From positions 1,733,468-1,797,467 of the forward strand of contig CAVOHC010000012.1 in assembly GCA_963695645.1 (NCBI GenBank): a stretch of 64,000 bases of DNA. The letters are read 5' to 3'. The notes below the pieces were generated by a model. It made no database searches. It had not been told where the DNA came from and saw only the letters and a program-made list of their open reading frames with translations. Source of the DNA: DATBGO01 sp963695645. GTDB lineage: Bacteria > Actinomycetota > Actinomycetes > Streptosporangiales > Streptosporangiaceae. The translations under genes and the position numbers were made by a program. Each line of letters starts with the position of its first letter. Within the stretch, counting starts at the first letter, position 1. Positions 8,047 to 17,501 of the stretch are shown piece after piece.

Positions 8047-10476
8047 CTAGTTGGTGACCCGGTAGACGTCGTACACGCCGTCGATGGCACGGACCGCCCG
8101 CAGGACGTGACCGAGGTGCTTGGGGTCGCCCATCTCGAAGGTGAACCTGCTGACAGCGACCCGGTCCCTGGTAGTGGTTACCGACGCCGACAAGATGTTG
8201 ACGTGCTGGTCGGAGAGGGCCCGGGTGACATCGGAGAGCAATCCGGTGCGGTCAAGCGCCTCGGTCTGGATCGCCACCAGGAACAGCGAGCCTTCCCGCG
8301 GCGACCAGTGCACAGAGACCAGCCGCTCCGGCTGCGACTCGAGCAGATGGCGGAGGTTGAGGCAGTCCGCACGGTGCACCGAGACGCCGTTGCCGCGGGT
8401 CACGAAGCCGGTGATGGGATCGCCTGGCACCGGCGTGCAGCACTTGGAGAGGCGGGCCCAGACGTCGGCCGACCCCTCGACCACGACGCCGGAGTCTCCC
8501 ACCGGCCGGGCCTTCGGTGCCCGGGTGAGCACCGTGGCCTCGGCCAGGTCCTCCTGCGCCCCGGTGATGCCGCCAGCCGACTTGACCAGTTTCGCGGCCA
8601 CCGACTGGGCACTCACGTGCCCTTCGCCGATCGCGGCGTAAAGCGAGGACAGGTCCGCGTACCTGAGTTCGTGCGCGATGGCCAGCAGCGCATCGCCGGT
8701 GGCCAGCCGCTGCAGCGGCAGCCCCTGCTTGCGCATGGTCCGGGCGATCGCGGCCCGGCCCGTCTCAGCCGCCGCTTCCCTGCGTTCCTTGGAGAACCAG
8801 TGCCTGATCTTGTTACGCGCCCTGGCGCTCTTGACGAAGCCTAGCCAGTCCCGGCTCGGCGCCGCGTCTGCCGCCTTGGAGGTGAAGATCTCGACGGTAT
8901 CGCCGTTGTTCAGCACGGATTCCAGCGCCACCAGGCGGCCGTTCACGCGGGCCCCGATTGTCCGGTGGCCCACCTCGGTATGAATCGCGTAGGCGAAGTC
9001 GACCGGGGTGGCACCGTGCGGCAGCGCGATGACCTCGCCGCGCGGGGTGAAGACGTAGACCTCGCCCGCGCCCAGGTCGAACCGGAGCGATTCGAGGAAT
9101 TCGGCCGGGTCGGTGGTCTCGCGCTGCCAGTCGACAAGCTGGCGCAGCCACGCCAGGTCGGCGGCGCTGCGGCCGCTGGTGGTCGACTCCTTGTACTTCC
9201 AGTGCGCCGCCACGCCGTACTCGGCCCGCTTGTGCATGCCCCAGGTCCTGATCTGCAACTCCACGGGCTTGCCCTCCGGGCCGATCACCGTGGTGTGCAG
9301 GGACTGGTACATGTTGAACTTCGGCATCGCGATGTAGTCCTTGAACCGGCCTGGCACCGGGTTCCACCGCGCGTGAACGGTACCGAGCGCCGCGTAGCAG
9401 TCGCGGACCGAGTCGACGAGCACCCGGATGCCCATCAGGTCATAGATGTCATCGAACCCGACGTTTCGGGCGATCATCTTCTGGTAGACGGAGTAGTAGT
9501 GCTTTGGCCGCCCGGTGACCCTTGCCTTGATCTTCGCCTCGCGCAGGTCAACCGAGACATCCTCGATCACGTCCTGCAGGAACACGTCGCGCCGCGGCGC
9601 CCGCTCCGACACCAGCCGGGCGATCTCGTCGTAGCGCTTCGGGAACAAGGTGGCGAACGCCAGGTCCTCGAGTTCCCATTTGACGGTGTTCATCCCGAGC
9701 CGGTGCGCGAGCGGCGCGAAGATCTCGAGCACCTCCCGTGACTTCTGCTCCTGCTTGGCCCGTGGCAGGTACCGGAGGGTGCGCATGTTGTGCAGCCGGT
9801 CGGCGAGCTTGATCACCAGGACCCTGATGTCGCGCGACATCGCGACGACCATCTTGCGGACCGTCTCCGCCTGGGCGGCGTCACCATACTTGACCTTGTC
9901 GAGCTTGGTCACCCCGTCGACCAGCGCGGCGATGTCCTCGCCGAAATCGCGGCGGAGTTCGTCGAGCGTGTAAGCGGTGTCCTCGATCGTGTCGTGCAGC
10001 AGCGCGGCGCACAAGGTCTCGTGGTTCATGCCGAGCTCGGCGAGGATGGTGGCCACGGCGAGCGGATGGGTGATGTACGGGTCCCCGCTCTTGCGTACCT
10101 GCCCGGCGTGCATCTGGGCGGCGACGTCATAGGCGCGCTCGATCAGCCGCACGTCGGCCTTGGGATGCGTTGCGCGGACGGTCTTGATCAGCGGCTCGAG
10201 TACCGGGTTGGCACCGCCGCCGCGCGGCGCCCCGAGCCTGGCGAGTCTGCGCCGGACACCGGCGCCCCCGGCGGGCGCCGCGGGCAGGTCGGCCGCCACG
10301 GCAGGGGTGTCGGCGGGCACCGCTGACACGTCGGCGGCCTCCGCGCGCGCGCCATTGTCCCGGGCCACCCCGTTCTCCGCCACGGGCGCTTCCGCGCCGT
10401 CTTGCTCGGGCTTGCCCGCGGCGGCCTGGGTGACACCAGCGCCGGCCGTGCCGGCCGTTGCTACGTCACCGGCCAC
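8047..10476 (-). CDS. rel: Bifunctional (p)ppGpp synthetase/hydrolase (Rel)
   Basis: An 809-aa RSH-family enzyme making and degrading the stringent-response alarmone. In order: a low-complexity Ala-rich N-terminus (about 80 residues), a hydrolase HD domain with LLHDTIEDT, and a synthetase domain. The catalytic loop of the synthetase is RFKDYIAMPK, the RxKD type found in bifunctional enzymes, whereas monofunctional RelA has ExDD. These are followed by a TGS domain (VYVFTPRGEVIALP), a helical and zinc-finger-like region (CCTPVPGD), and a C-terminal ACT domain. The GTG start has GAGGAG upstream. It lies just downstream of apt, as in Streptomyces. Confidence 0.96.
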   Translation of the reverse strand: MAGDVATAGTAGAGVTQAAAGKPEQDGAEAPVAENGVARDNGARAEAADVSAVPADTPAVAADLPAAPAGGAGVRRRLARLGAPRGGGANPVLEPLIKTVRATHPKADVRLIERAYDVAAQMHAGQVRKSGDPYITHPLAVATILAELGMNHETLCAALLHDTIEDTAYTLDELRRDFGEDIAALVDGVTKLDKVKYGDAAQAETVRKMVVAMSRDIRVLVIKLADRLHNMRTLRYLPRAKQEQKSREVLEIFAPLAHRLGMNTVKWELEDLAFATLFPKRYDEIARLVSERAPRRDVFLQDVIEDVSVDLREAKIKARVTGRPKHYYSVYQKMIARNVGFDDIYDLMGIRVLVDSVRDCYAALGTVHARWNPVPGRFKDYIAMPKFNMYQSLHTTVIGPEGKPVELQIRTWGMHKRAEYGVAAHWKYKESTTSGRSAADLAWLRQLVDWQRETTDPAEFLESLRFDLGAGEVYVFTPRGEVIALPHGATPVDFAYAIHTEVGHRTIGARVNGRLVALESVLNNGDTVEIFTSKAADAAPSRDWLGFVKSARARNKIRHWFSKERREAAAETGRAAIARTMRKQGLPLQRLATGDALLAIAHELRYADLSSLYAAIGEGHVSAQSVAAKLVKSAGGITGAQEDLAEATVLTRAPKARPVGDSGVVVEGSADVWARLSKCCTPVPGDPITGFVTRGNGVSVHRADCLNLRHLLESQPERLVSVHWSPREGSLFLVAIQTEALDRTGLLSDVTRALSDQHVNILSASVTTTRDRVAVSRFTFEMGDPKHLGHVLRAVRAIDGVYDVYRVTN

Positions 10477-10552
10477 ATGCGCTCCTCACGTCCGCCAAGA
10501 ACCCAGTCTATCGACGAGCAGTCACAGAAGTGCCCGGCTCCACCCGAGCCCG

Positions 10553-11101
10553 TCAGACGGCGAGCAGCGACCGCACCTCCAGGCCGCCCAGACTGGACCG
10601 GCCGCTGAGGAACGAAAGCTCGATCAGGACGGCCACCCCGACGATCTGCGCACCGCTACGCCGAACCAGCTCAGCGGTCGCAGCCGCAGTTCCGCCGGTG
10701 GCGAGGACGTCATCGACGATCAGCACCCGCTCGCCGGGCCGGAACGCGTCGGTATGGACCTCGATCGTCGCCGTGCCGTACTCAAGCTGATAAGACTGCA
10801 CATGGGTGGGTCCGGGCAGCTTGCCGTGCTTGCGCACCGGCACGAACCCGGCACCGAGCCTGCACGCGACCGGCGCCGCGAGGATGAAGCCCCGCGCCTC
10901 GATGCCTGCCACCTTGTCGATCCGGCCGTGACCGGCCGCGAGCGCGCCCACCACCACGCTGAACGCCGTACCGTCCGCCAGCAGCGGCGTGATGTCCTTG
11001 AACACCACGCCTGGCTGCGGGTAGTCGGCGATGTCCCTGATCGTCGCGCCGATCAGCGCACCGACGTCAGGTTCGGCTGAGGCCTGCAGGCCGCTGGACA
11101 T
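10553..11101 (-). CDS. apt: Adenine phosphoribosyltransferase
   Basis: A 182-aa purine salvage enzyme converting adenine and PRPP to AMP. The PRPP-binding motif VLIVDDVLATGGTAAA and the N-terminal IADYPQPGVVFKDITPLL are typical. The frame extends upstream to 11332, but that stretch is antisense-like low complexity inside secF. I chose ATG 11101 (MSSGLQ), 8 nt after the secF stop, which gives the normal family length. It is part of the yajC-secD-secF-apt-rel cluster. Confidence 0.95.
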   Translation of the reverse strand: MSSGLQASAEPDVGALIGATIRDIADYPQPGVVFKDITPLLADGTAFSVVVGALAAGHGRIDKVAGIEARGFILAAPVACRLGAGFVPVRKHGKLPGPTHVQSYQLEYGTATIEVHTDAFRPGERVLIVDDVLATGGTAAATAELVRRSGAQIVGVAVLIELSFLSGRSSLGGLEVRSLLAV

Positions 11102-11108
11102 CTGCCGC

Positions 11109-12377
11109 CTACCGGCGCTTCTTCTTGCCCGCGGGGCGCCGCTTGGCCGCGCTGGTCCGCCTGGGCTGCTGGCGCGGCCCCGGCCGGGCGCCGGAGCCTG
11201 CGCGCGGCGCCGTGGCAGCGGCTCGCGCCGCGGGGACGCGCTCCTCCGGCCCTTGATCAGCGAACGCGCCGGCGTCCGCCGCGGCCTCATCATCGTCGGC
11301 TGCCTGGCCGGGCTCAGCGGCGCCGCTGGCACTGGCGCCGCCGGCGGCCGACCCGGCCTGCGCCGTCTTTGCCTTGGCCCGCTGTGCTGCCCGCCCGCCC
11401 GAGGCGCGCAGCGCGACCCGCTTCGCCAGCGCCTTGTACTGCGGCTCGCGCTCCTTGAGTGCCGCCAGCACCGGCGTCGCGATGCAGATCGAGGAGTAGG
11501 TTCCGGACAGCATGCCCACGAACAGCACGAGCGCCAGGTCCTCGAGCTCGCCGGGCCCGAGCAGCGTAATACCGGTGACCAGGATCGCGGCCACCGGCAG
11601 CAGCGCGATCACCGAGGTGTTGATGGACCTGACCAGGGTCTGGTTCAGCGCCAGGTTCGCCGCCTGGCTGTAGGTGGTCCGGCTGGTCCCGAGCAGGCCC
11701 GCCGTATTCTCCCTGACCTTGTCGAACACCACCACGGTGTCATACAGGGAGTAACCGAGGATGGTGAGCAGGCCGATCACCGTGGCCGGGCTGACCTGGA
11801 AGCCGGCGAGCGCGTAAACCCCGATCGTGATAACGATGTCGTGCGCCAGTGCCACCAGCGCAGCGGTGGCCATCTTCCATTCGAACGCGATCGACAGGTA
11901 GATCACGATCACGACCAGGAACGCGATCAGCGCTTCGAGGGCCTTCTGCGAGATCTGGCTCCCCCAGGTCGGCCCGATGAACGTGCTGCTGATCGCCTTC
12001 GCCCCGCCTATGGGGTGCAGGTCGGCGGCGATCGCATTCTGGACCTTGACCTGCTCGGGGAAGCTGAGCTTCGCGGTCTGCACCTGCCAGCTCGCGTGGC
12101 TGCCGAGCCCGACCGTCTGGATAACGGTGTCCGGCCCGCCGCCGGCGGCGGCGACCGTAGAGCGGATCTGGGCCTGGCTGGCGGCGGGCGCCTTGAACAA
12201 GAAGACCGAGCCGCCCTTGAAGTCGACGCTCTCGTTCAGCCCGCGTCCGAACAACGCGGCCAGGCTGATCACCAGGATGAGGCCGGAGATCGTGTACCAC
12301 AGCCGCCGCCTGCCGACGAAGTCGAAGGAGACCTCACCTCGGTACAGCCGGCCGGCGATGTTGCCGATCCAGGACAT
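11109..12377 (-). CDS. secF: Protein translocase subunit SecF
   Basis: Accessory subunit of the Sec translocon, using the proton gradient to aid late stages of protein export. Starting at ATG 12377, the protein is 422 aa, with six membrane segments expected. Visible features are the N-terminal DFVGRRRLWY, the first-loop VDFKGGSVFLF, FIGPTWGSQISQKALEALIAF and the core motif GYSLYDTVVVFDKVREN. The C-terminal 100 residues form a long Ala/Arg/Lys-rich cytoplasmic tail. Its ATG shares one base with the secD stop (TGATG), so the genes are translationally coupled. Confidence 0.95.
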   Translation of the reverse strand: MSWIGNIAGRLYRGEVSFDFVGRRRLWYTISGLILVISLAALFGRGLNESVDFKGGSVFLFKAPAASQAQIRSTVAAAGGGPDTVIQTVGLGSHASWQVQTAKLSFPEQVKVQNAIAADLHPIGGAKAISSTFIGPTWGSQISQKALEALIAFLVVIVIYLSIAFEWKMATAALVALAHDIVITIGVYALAGFQVSPATVIGLLTILGYSLYDTVVVFDKVRENTAGLLGTSRTTYSQAANLALNQTLVRSINTSVIALLPVAAILVTGITLLGPGELEDLALVLFVGMLSGTYSSICIATPVLAALKEREPQYKALAKRVALRASGGRAAQRAKAKTAQAGSAAGGASASGAAEPGQAADDDEAAADAGAFADQGPEERVPAARAAATAPRAGSGARPGPRQQPRRTSAAKRRPAGKKKRR

Positions 12378-14356
12378 CACGCCTCCTTCGGGGTGGTCCG
12401 GGACGGGCTCGCGGCCGTCGGGCTGCTCCCGCCGGTCGCCGGCCTGGCCACCGGGCGCCTGCTGCCGCGCCACGGCGATCTGGCGCCGAGCCTGGCCGGA
12501 TCAAGCCCGGACAGCGGGTGCCCCTCGCCGTAGAACTTCGTCCTGGCCAGGATCGTCACCATCGGCTTGGTGAACAGGAAGACCACGACAATGTCGATCA
12601 CCGTGGTGAGGCCGAGGGTGAAGGCGAAGCCCTTGACGTCGCCGATCGAGAAGTAGTACAGCAGCGCCGCGGCGAGGAAGGACACCGTGTCCGAGACCAG
12701 GATCGTCCGCCGGGCCCGCTTCCAGCCGCGCTCCACGGCGGGCCGCAGCGACCTGCCCTCTCGTACCTCGTCCCGGAGCCGCTCGAAGAAAACCACGAAC
12801 GAGTCGGCGGTGATCCCGATCGCGACGATCAGGCGGGCCACGCCGGCCAGGTTAAGGGTGAAGTTCTCGTACTTGCTGAGCAGGACCACCGAGAGCAGCG
12901 CCAGCAGCGCCGCGATGGCCAGGCTGGAGACCGACACCAGGCCAAGGCCCCGGTAGTACAGGAACGAGTAGGCCACCACGAGCAGCAGGCCGATCGCGCC
13001 GGCGACCAGGCCCGCGTGCAGCTGTGCCGCGCCAAGCTCAGCCGAGATCGACTCGGTGGACTGGTTCTGGAAGCTCAGCGGGAGATGCCCGTAGGTCAGC
13101 ACGTTGGCCAGGTAATCGGCCTGGCTCTCGGTGAACGAGCCGGTGATCTGGCCCTGGCCGGTGGTAATCGGCGCGATGATGTCGGGCACCGATACCGGCA
13201 CCCCGTCCAGCACGATCGCGAACTGATCGAGCACCGAGGTGGGCTGCTGGGTGCTCGCGTTGTAGTACTTGCTGTACATCGACGAGCTCAGGGTGCCGAA
13301 GTTCTTCGCGCCCACGCCGTTGAAGTTGAGGTTGACCTGCCACTGGCCGGTCTGCGAGTTCAGCCCGGCGCTCGCCGAGCTCAGCATCTCGCCGGTCACC
13401 GGGGCCTTGTCGAGCACGTATTTCTCGCCCTGGTAGCAGGCTACGATCTGGCTGTTGACGTCGTCCCAGGCCAGTGAGTTCGGGCCGTAGATCTTCTGCT
13501 GCCAATTGGGCTTGTCGCAGTTCAGCTTGTTGAAGAGCGCCCTGACAGCCGGGCTGACCAGACTGGCGTTGCCCTGGCCGTCAGCGACCGTGGACAACGT
13601 ACCTGTCGACGGCGGCGAAGCCGTGCTGCTGGGCGAGCCGCCGACGCTAGGGGTCGGCGAACTGGCCGGGGTCGCAGTCGCGGCCGGCTTCGCGTTGCCG
13701 CCTGCCGCCGCGGCGGCCAGCCGGCTGGAGCTGGCCGCGAGGCCCTGGCCGCCCGATCCGGCTCTTTTCGCGCCCAGGGCGCCCGACGACGGGGTCGGCG
13801 AAACGGCGGCCTTCGCCGAGGACTTCTTGCTGCTCTTGGTCGCCGACGGGGTCGCGGACCCGGACGGGCTCGCCGACGGTGACGGCGTCGGAGTGGCTGA
13901 CGGCGTCGGAGCGGCCGACGGGCTGGCCGCCGGCGTGGTCCGGTTCGGCGCCACCAGCAGCACCTGGCGGAACCGCAGCAGCGCGGTCCTGCCGACCAGG
14001 CTCTCCACCTGCTGCGCGCCCTTGCCTGGCACCGCCACGGTGATGATGTCCGGGCCCTGCTGCTGGACCTGGGCACCGGTGAAGCCGGCCCCGTTGACCC
14101 GGTTCAGGATGATCGACCTGGCCTCGTTCATCGCCGTCTGGCTGGGCGCCTTCTTGGAATCCGGGGTGACCGCCTTCAGCGTCACCGTGGTGCCGCTGGA
14201 GAGATCGAGGCCAAGGCCGATCCGGAAATTCTTGTGCCAGCTACCGGGGTGCGCCGCCGCGCTGCCGATGATCCCGGCCAGCATGAAGACGACGATCACG
14301 GCGAGCGCCGCGATCGGGCGCCAAGGACGAGACAACTTGGTGCTTGGTGGAGCCAC
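12377..14356 (-). CDS. secD: Protein translocase subunit SecD with a large low-complexity insertion
   Basis: A 659-aa SecD. It has an N-terminal membrane segment, then LGLDLSSGTTVTLKA (in most bacteria this motif is DLxGG), a P1 head region, and the C-terminal five-helix RND-like domain with IGITADSFVVFFERLRDE. Between residues about 145 and 265 lies a Pro/Ser/Thr/Ala-rich insertion (for example PSATPTPSPSASPS) predicted to face the outside. Such insertions occur in actinobacterial SecD, but this one is long. It precedes secF with a 1-nt overlap. Confidence 0.95.
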   Translation of the reverse strand: MAPPSTKLSRPWRPIAALAVIVVFMLAGIIGSAAAHPGSWHKNFRIGLGLDLSSGTTVTLKAVTPDSKKAPSQTAMNEARSIILNRVNGAGFTGAQVQQQGPDIITVAVPGKGAQQVESLVGRTALLRFRQVLLVAPNRTTPAASPSAAPTPSATPTPSPSASPSGSATPSATKSSKKSSAKAAVSPTPSSGALGAKRAGSGGQGLAASSSRLAAAAAGGNAKPAATATPASSPTPSVGGSPSSTASPPSTGTLSTVADGQGNASLVSPAVRALFNKLNCDKPNWQQKIYGPNSLAWDDVNSQIVACYQGEKYVLDKAPVTGEMLSSASAGLNSQTGQWQVNLNFNGVGAKNFGTLSSSMYSKYYNASTQQPTSVLDQFAIVLDGVPVSVPDIIAPITTGQGQITGSFTESQADYLANVLTYGHLPLSFQNQSTESISAELGAAQLHAGLVAGAIGLLLVVAYSFLYYRGLGLVSVSSLAIAALLALLSVVLLSKYENFTLNLAGVARLIVAIGITADSFVVFFERLRDEVREGRSLRPAVERGWKRARRTILVSDTVSFLAAALLYYFSIGDVKGFAFTLGLTTVIDIVVVFLFTKPMVTILARTKFYGEGHPLSGLDPARLGARSPWRGSRRPVARPATGGSSPTAASPSRTTPKEA

Positions 14357-14388
14357 TTCTCGCTGTCCTTAACTTGATGGGGCCCGCA

Positions 14389-14829
14389 CTACACCTGCGG
14401 ATTCCGGTCCTGGGAATTCCAGTCGTCCGCTGGGCTCTCGCCGAACGTGCCCTGCTTGTGCCCGTCACCGAAGGTGGACTTGTCCTCGCCGAAGTTGGCC
14501 TGCGGCTCCGACGGATCGCCGCCTGCCGGGCTGTCATCGCTGATCACATCCATGACCGCCCGCCGCAGCATCCGGATGTTGACGCCCGGCGCCACCTCGA
14601 CGACGACGTCGGTGTCGTCCACCGACGTGATGGTGCCGTACATCCCGGCGGTAGTGCGGACGCGCTGGCCAGGAACCACCTGGCGCTGCATCTGCATGGC
14701 CTGCCGCTGCTTGTTCCGCTGCGGCCTGATCATCACCACGTACAGCACGACGAAAAGCACGGCGATGAACAGGATGGGCAGGTAGTTGCCACTGGACGAC
14801 TTGGTGGCCGCGAGATACGAGATCCCCAT
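14389..14829 (-). CDS. yajC: Preprotein translocase subunit YajC
   Basis: A small SecDF partner. I chose ATG 14829 (MGISYLAATKSS) because GGAAGGAAG lies just upstream; the longer frame to 14919 has no ribosome site. This gives 146 aa: one membrane helix (LPILFIAVLFVVLYVVMI) followed by the signature RPQRNKQRQAMQMQRQVVPGQRV, a YajC fold with GTITSVDDTDVVVEV, and an acidic tail. It lies 32 bp upstream of secD. Confidence 0.93.
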   Translation of the reverse strand: MGISYLAATKSSSGNYLPILFIAVLFVVLYVVMIRPQRNKQRQAMQMQRQVVPGQRVRTTAGMYGTITSVDDTDVVVEVAPGVNIRMLRRAVMDVISDDSPAGGDPSEPQANFGEDKSTFGDGHKQGTFGESPADDWNSQDRNPQV

Positions 14830-15057
14830 CGCGGGGCTTCCTTCCGTTGATTGCCGCACTGGCCGGGACCGGCCCCGGCTACGGGCCGACCAGGCCGGCA
14901 CCGCGCCAGGCGGCGTCATTTGACCAACTGCCGAAGTGTAGCGGCGCCTAAGCGACGCACCAACAGGCTACGGGGTCTGGCGAGTGATCGTGACCAGCCC
15001 GCGACCGCCCGTCACCCGCCGCGCAGTCCGGCTCCGGCACCGGGATTACCGCGCTCA

Positions 15058-16161
15058 TCAGCTGAAAAGCGTGTCAGCGCCGGCCCGCGGACCGGCGTCA
15101 GGCGGCCCGGGGACGGGCAGCCCGAGCTGGGCCCAGGCGGCCGGGGTCGCCACCCGGCCGCGCGGCGTCCGCGCGATCAGGCCGGCCCGGACAAGGAAGG
15201 GCTCGACGACGACCTCGACCGTCTCCGCCTCCTCGCCCACTGCGACCGCGAGGGTGGACAGGCCGACCGGCCCGCCGCCGAACCTCCGGACGAGCGCGGA
15301 GAGCACCGCACGGTCCAGCCGGTCGAGGCCGCTGTCATCGACCTCGTACACCTCAAGCGCCGCCCGCGCGACGGCCCTGGTCACGATCCCGTCGGCACGG
15401 ACCTCCGCGTAGTCGCGGACCCGGCGCAGCAGCCGGTTGGCGATCCGCGGCGTGCCACGGGACCGGCCGGCGATCTCCGCGGCGCCGTCATCGCGCAAGG
15501 CCACCCTGAGCAGGCCAGCGGACCTGCGCACGATGACCTCAAGTTCCGCTGGCTCGTAGAAGTCAAGGTGCGCGGTGAAGCCGAACCTGTCCCGCAGCGG
15601 CGCCGGCAACAGCCCGGCCCTCGTCGTCGCGCCGACCAGGGTGAACGGCGCGATCTCCAGCGGGATCGCGGTTGCCCCCGGCCCCTTGCCGATCACGACG
15701 TCCACCCGGAAGTCCTCCATGGCCAGGTAGAGCATTTCCTCGGCCGGCCTGGCGACGCGGTGGATCTCGTCGATGAACACCACCTCTCCCTCGCTCAGCG
15801 TGGACAGCACCGCGGCCAGGTCTCCGGCCCGCTCGATCGCGGGTCCGCTGGTGATCCGGAGCGGAGCGCTGAGCTCGGCAGCGATGATCATGGCGATGGT
15901 GGTCTTGCCGAGGCCTGGCGGACCGGACAGCAGCACGTGATCGGGCGGCTTGCCGCGGCCGATGGCACCCTGCAGGACCAGCGAAAGCTGCTCGCGGACC
16001 CGCCCCTGGCCGACGAGCTCGCCGAGGCGTTTGGGCCGCAGGGCTCCCTCGATCATCCGCTCGCCCGCTTCGGCCAGCGGCGAGACCACCCGGTCCGGGG
16101 CCAGCCCGGTGCCCTCGGCTGGCGCCCCGTCTGTCCGCTGACCCGGGTCACCGCCGGTCAC
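15058..16161 (-). CDS. ruvB: Holliday junction branch-migration ATPase RuvB
   Basis: A 367-aa AAA+ motor that drives branch migration with RuvA. Walker A GPPGLGKTTIA, Walker B VVFIDEIHR, the arginine-finger region GATTRAGLLPAPLRDRF and a C-terminal winged helix are visible. The GTG at 16161 overlaps the ruvA stop by 4 nt (GTGA) and is preferred over the upstream ATG in an unsupported frame extension inside ruvA. About 20 residues of Gly/Ala/Pro-rich sequence precede the core. The operon is ruvC-ruvA-ruvB. Confidence 0.95.
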   Translation of the reverse strand: MTGGDPGQRTDGAPAEGTGLAPDRVVSPLAEAGERMIEGALRPKRLGELVGQGRVREQLSLVLQGAIGRGKPPDHVLLSGPPGLGKTTIAMIIAAELSAPLRITSGPAIERAGDLAAVLSTLSEGEVVFIDEIHRVARPAEEMLYLAMEDFRVDVVIGKGPGATAIPLEIAPFTLVGATTRAGLLPAPLRDRFGFTAHLDFYEPAELEVIVRRSAGLLRVALRDDGAAEIAGRSRGTPRIANRLLRRVRDYAEVRADGIVTRAVARAALEVYEVDDSGLDRLDRAVLSALVRRFGGGPVGLSTLAVAVGEEAETVEVVVEPFLVRAGLIARTPRGRVATPAAWAQLGLPVPGPPDAGPRAGADTLFS

Positions 16162-16802
16162 GTGCGCCCCAGCACCCGGAGCGCGGCGCGCAGCGCCACG
16201 GCGATGTCCACATCTGGACCGTCCTGGGCGGTGGCCGGGCCGGCCAGCAGCTCGGGCTCGACCGCCGCGATGGCCTGGTCGGCGTCGCGCGGCTGCCAGC
16301 CCAGGCTGACCAGGCCGGCCCGCACCTGATCCCGCCACGGCGCCAGCCGCCCGGCCTGTGCTGGTATGCCAGCGGCGGTACCCGCGGCGGCAACCTCGGC
16401 CGGCGAGCCGAGACGGCCGGCAAGCTCAAGGACGATCCGCTGGGCGCCCTTCCGGCCGATGCCCGGCACGGTGGTCAGCGCCGCGAGATCCTCGGCGGCG
16501 ATCGCCCGGCGCAGGCCGTCGGGGCTGAACACGGCGAGCATGGCGAGCGCCAGCCGCGGCCCGACCCCGCTGGCTGTCTGCAGCAGCTCGAAGGTGTTCC
16601 GCTCGTCGTCGTCGGCGAAGCCGTACAGGGTGAGCGCGTCCTCCCGGACCACCAGCGAGGTCGCCACCTTGGCCTGCTGACCGGTCCGCAGGCCGGCGAG
16701 CGTTCCCGGCGTGCACTGGACGAGCAGCCCGACCCCGCCGACCTCGATGACCGCGCCGTCCGGCGCCACCGAGCAGACGACCCCGTCCAGGTGCGCGATC
16801 AC
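16158..16802 (-). CDS. ruvA: Holliday junction recognition protein RuvA
   Basis: A 214-aa protein beginning VIAHLDGVVCSV with a GTG start. It has an N-terminal OB fold, helix-hairpin-helix motifs (ASGVGPRLALAML and TVPGIGRKGAQRIVLEL) and a C-terminal domain that binds RuvB. The GTG overlaps the ruvC stop by 4 nt and its own stop overlaps the ruvB start by 4 nt, so all three are coupled. Confidence 0.95.
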   Translation of the reverse strand: MIAHLDGVVCSVAPDGAVIEVGGVGLLVQCTPGTLAGLRTGQQAKVATSLVVREDALTLYGFADDDERNTFELLQTASGVGPRLALAMLAVFSPDGLRRAIAAEDLAALTTVPGIGRKGAQRIVLELAGRLGSPAEVAAAGTAAGIPAQAGRLAPWRDQVRAGLVSLGWQPRDADQAIAAVEPELLAGPATAQDGPDVDIAVALRAALRVLGRT

Positions 16803-17362
16803 CGGTTCCCTCCGATCGCCGCGCGCCGAGCCCGCGCGGCGGCCTGCGCCCCCGCAGCGGCCACCGCAAGCCGGTGCTGCGCCCCGCCGCGCCACAGATG
16901 GCAGATCGCCAGCGCGAGCGCGTCGGCCGAGTCCGCGGGCCGGGGCGGGTCAGCCATCGCGAGCAGCCGTGCCACCATCAGGGTCACCTGCGCCTTGCCG
17001 GCCCTGCCGTTGCCGGTCACCGCCGCCTTCACCTCGCTCGGCGTGTGCAGGGCGACCGGCAGCCCGCGGCGGGCCGCGCAGACGATGGCGACGGCTCCGG
17101 CCTGTGCCGTGCCCATCGCGGTCCGCACATTGTGCTGGCTGAAGACCCGCTCGACCGCCACCGCGTCCGGCCGGTACTCGGTCAGCCACCGCTCGATCCG
17201 CTCCTCCAGGGCGAGCAGCCGCGCCGCGATGTCATCGCCCGCGTCGGTCCTGATCACGTCGGTCGCCACTAGTGTCAGGGTCTTGCCTGGCGTGCCGTCG
17301 ATGAGCCCGAGGCCGCACCTGGTAAGACCGGGATCGACGCCGAGCACACGCATGCCGCTCAC
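16799..17362 (-). CDS. ruvC: Crossover junction endodeoxyribonuclease RuvC
   Basis: A 187-aa Holliday junction resolvase. The N-terminal VLGVDPGLTRCG carries the first catalytic Asp; VAVERVFSQHN carries the catalytic Glu; DSADALALAICH carries the C-terminal Asp pair. It is the first gene of the ruvCAB operon. The upstream 139 bp separates it from the Eis-like gene stop. Confidence 0.95.
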   Translation of the reverse strand: MSGMRVLGVDPGLTRCGLGLIDGTPGKTLTLVATDVIRTDAGDDIAARLLALEERIERWLTEYRPDAVAVERVFSQHNVRTAMGTAQAGAVAIVCAARRGLPVALHTPSEVKAAVTGNGRAGKAQVTLMVARLLAMADPPRPADSADALALAICHLWRGGAQHRLAVAAAGAQAAARARRAAIGGNR

Positions 17363-17501
17363 CTATCCAGGTCGGTTGCGAACTCTTGTTCGGCTAGGAC
17401 ACTACCGGCTCAGCGGACGCCGCGGCAGGACACGCTCCGGCGTGTCGCGGCCGGACGGCGCGAAGCCGCGGCACACGCTGCCTCGCAGCCGGGCCAGGTG
17501 G

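Noticed and set aside
11102..11332. N-terminal extension of Apt
   Set aside because: This lies within the 3' end of secF in another frame and is Arg/Pro-rich. Homologues begin near residue 78 of that frame.
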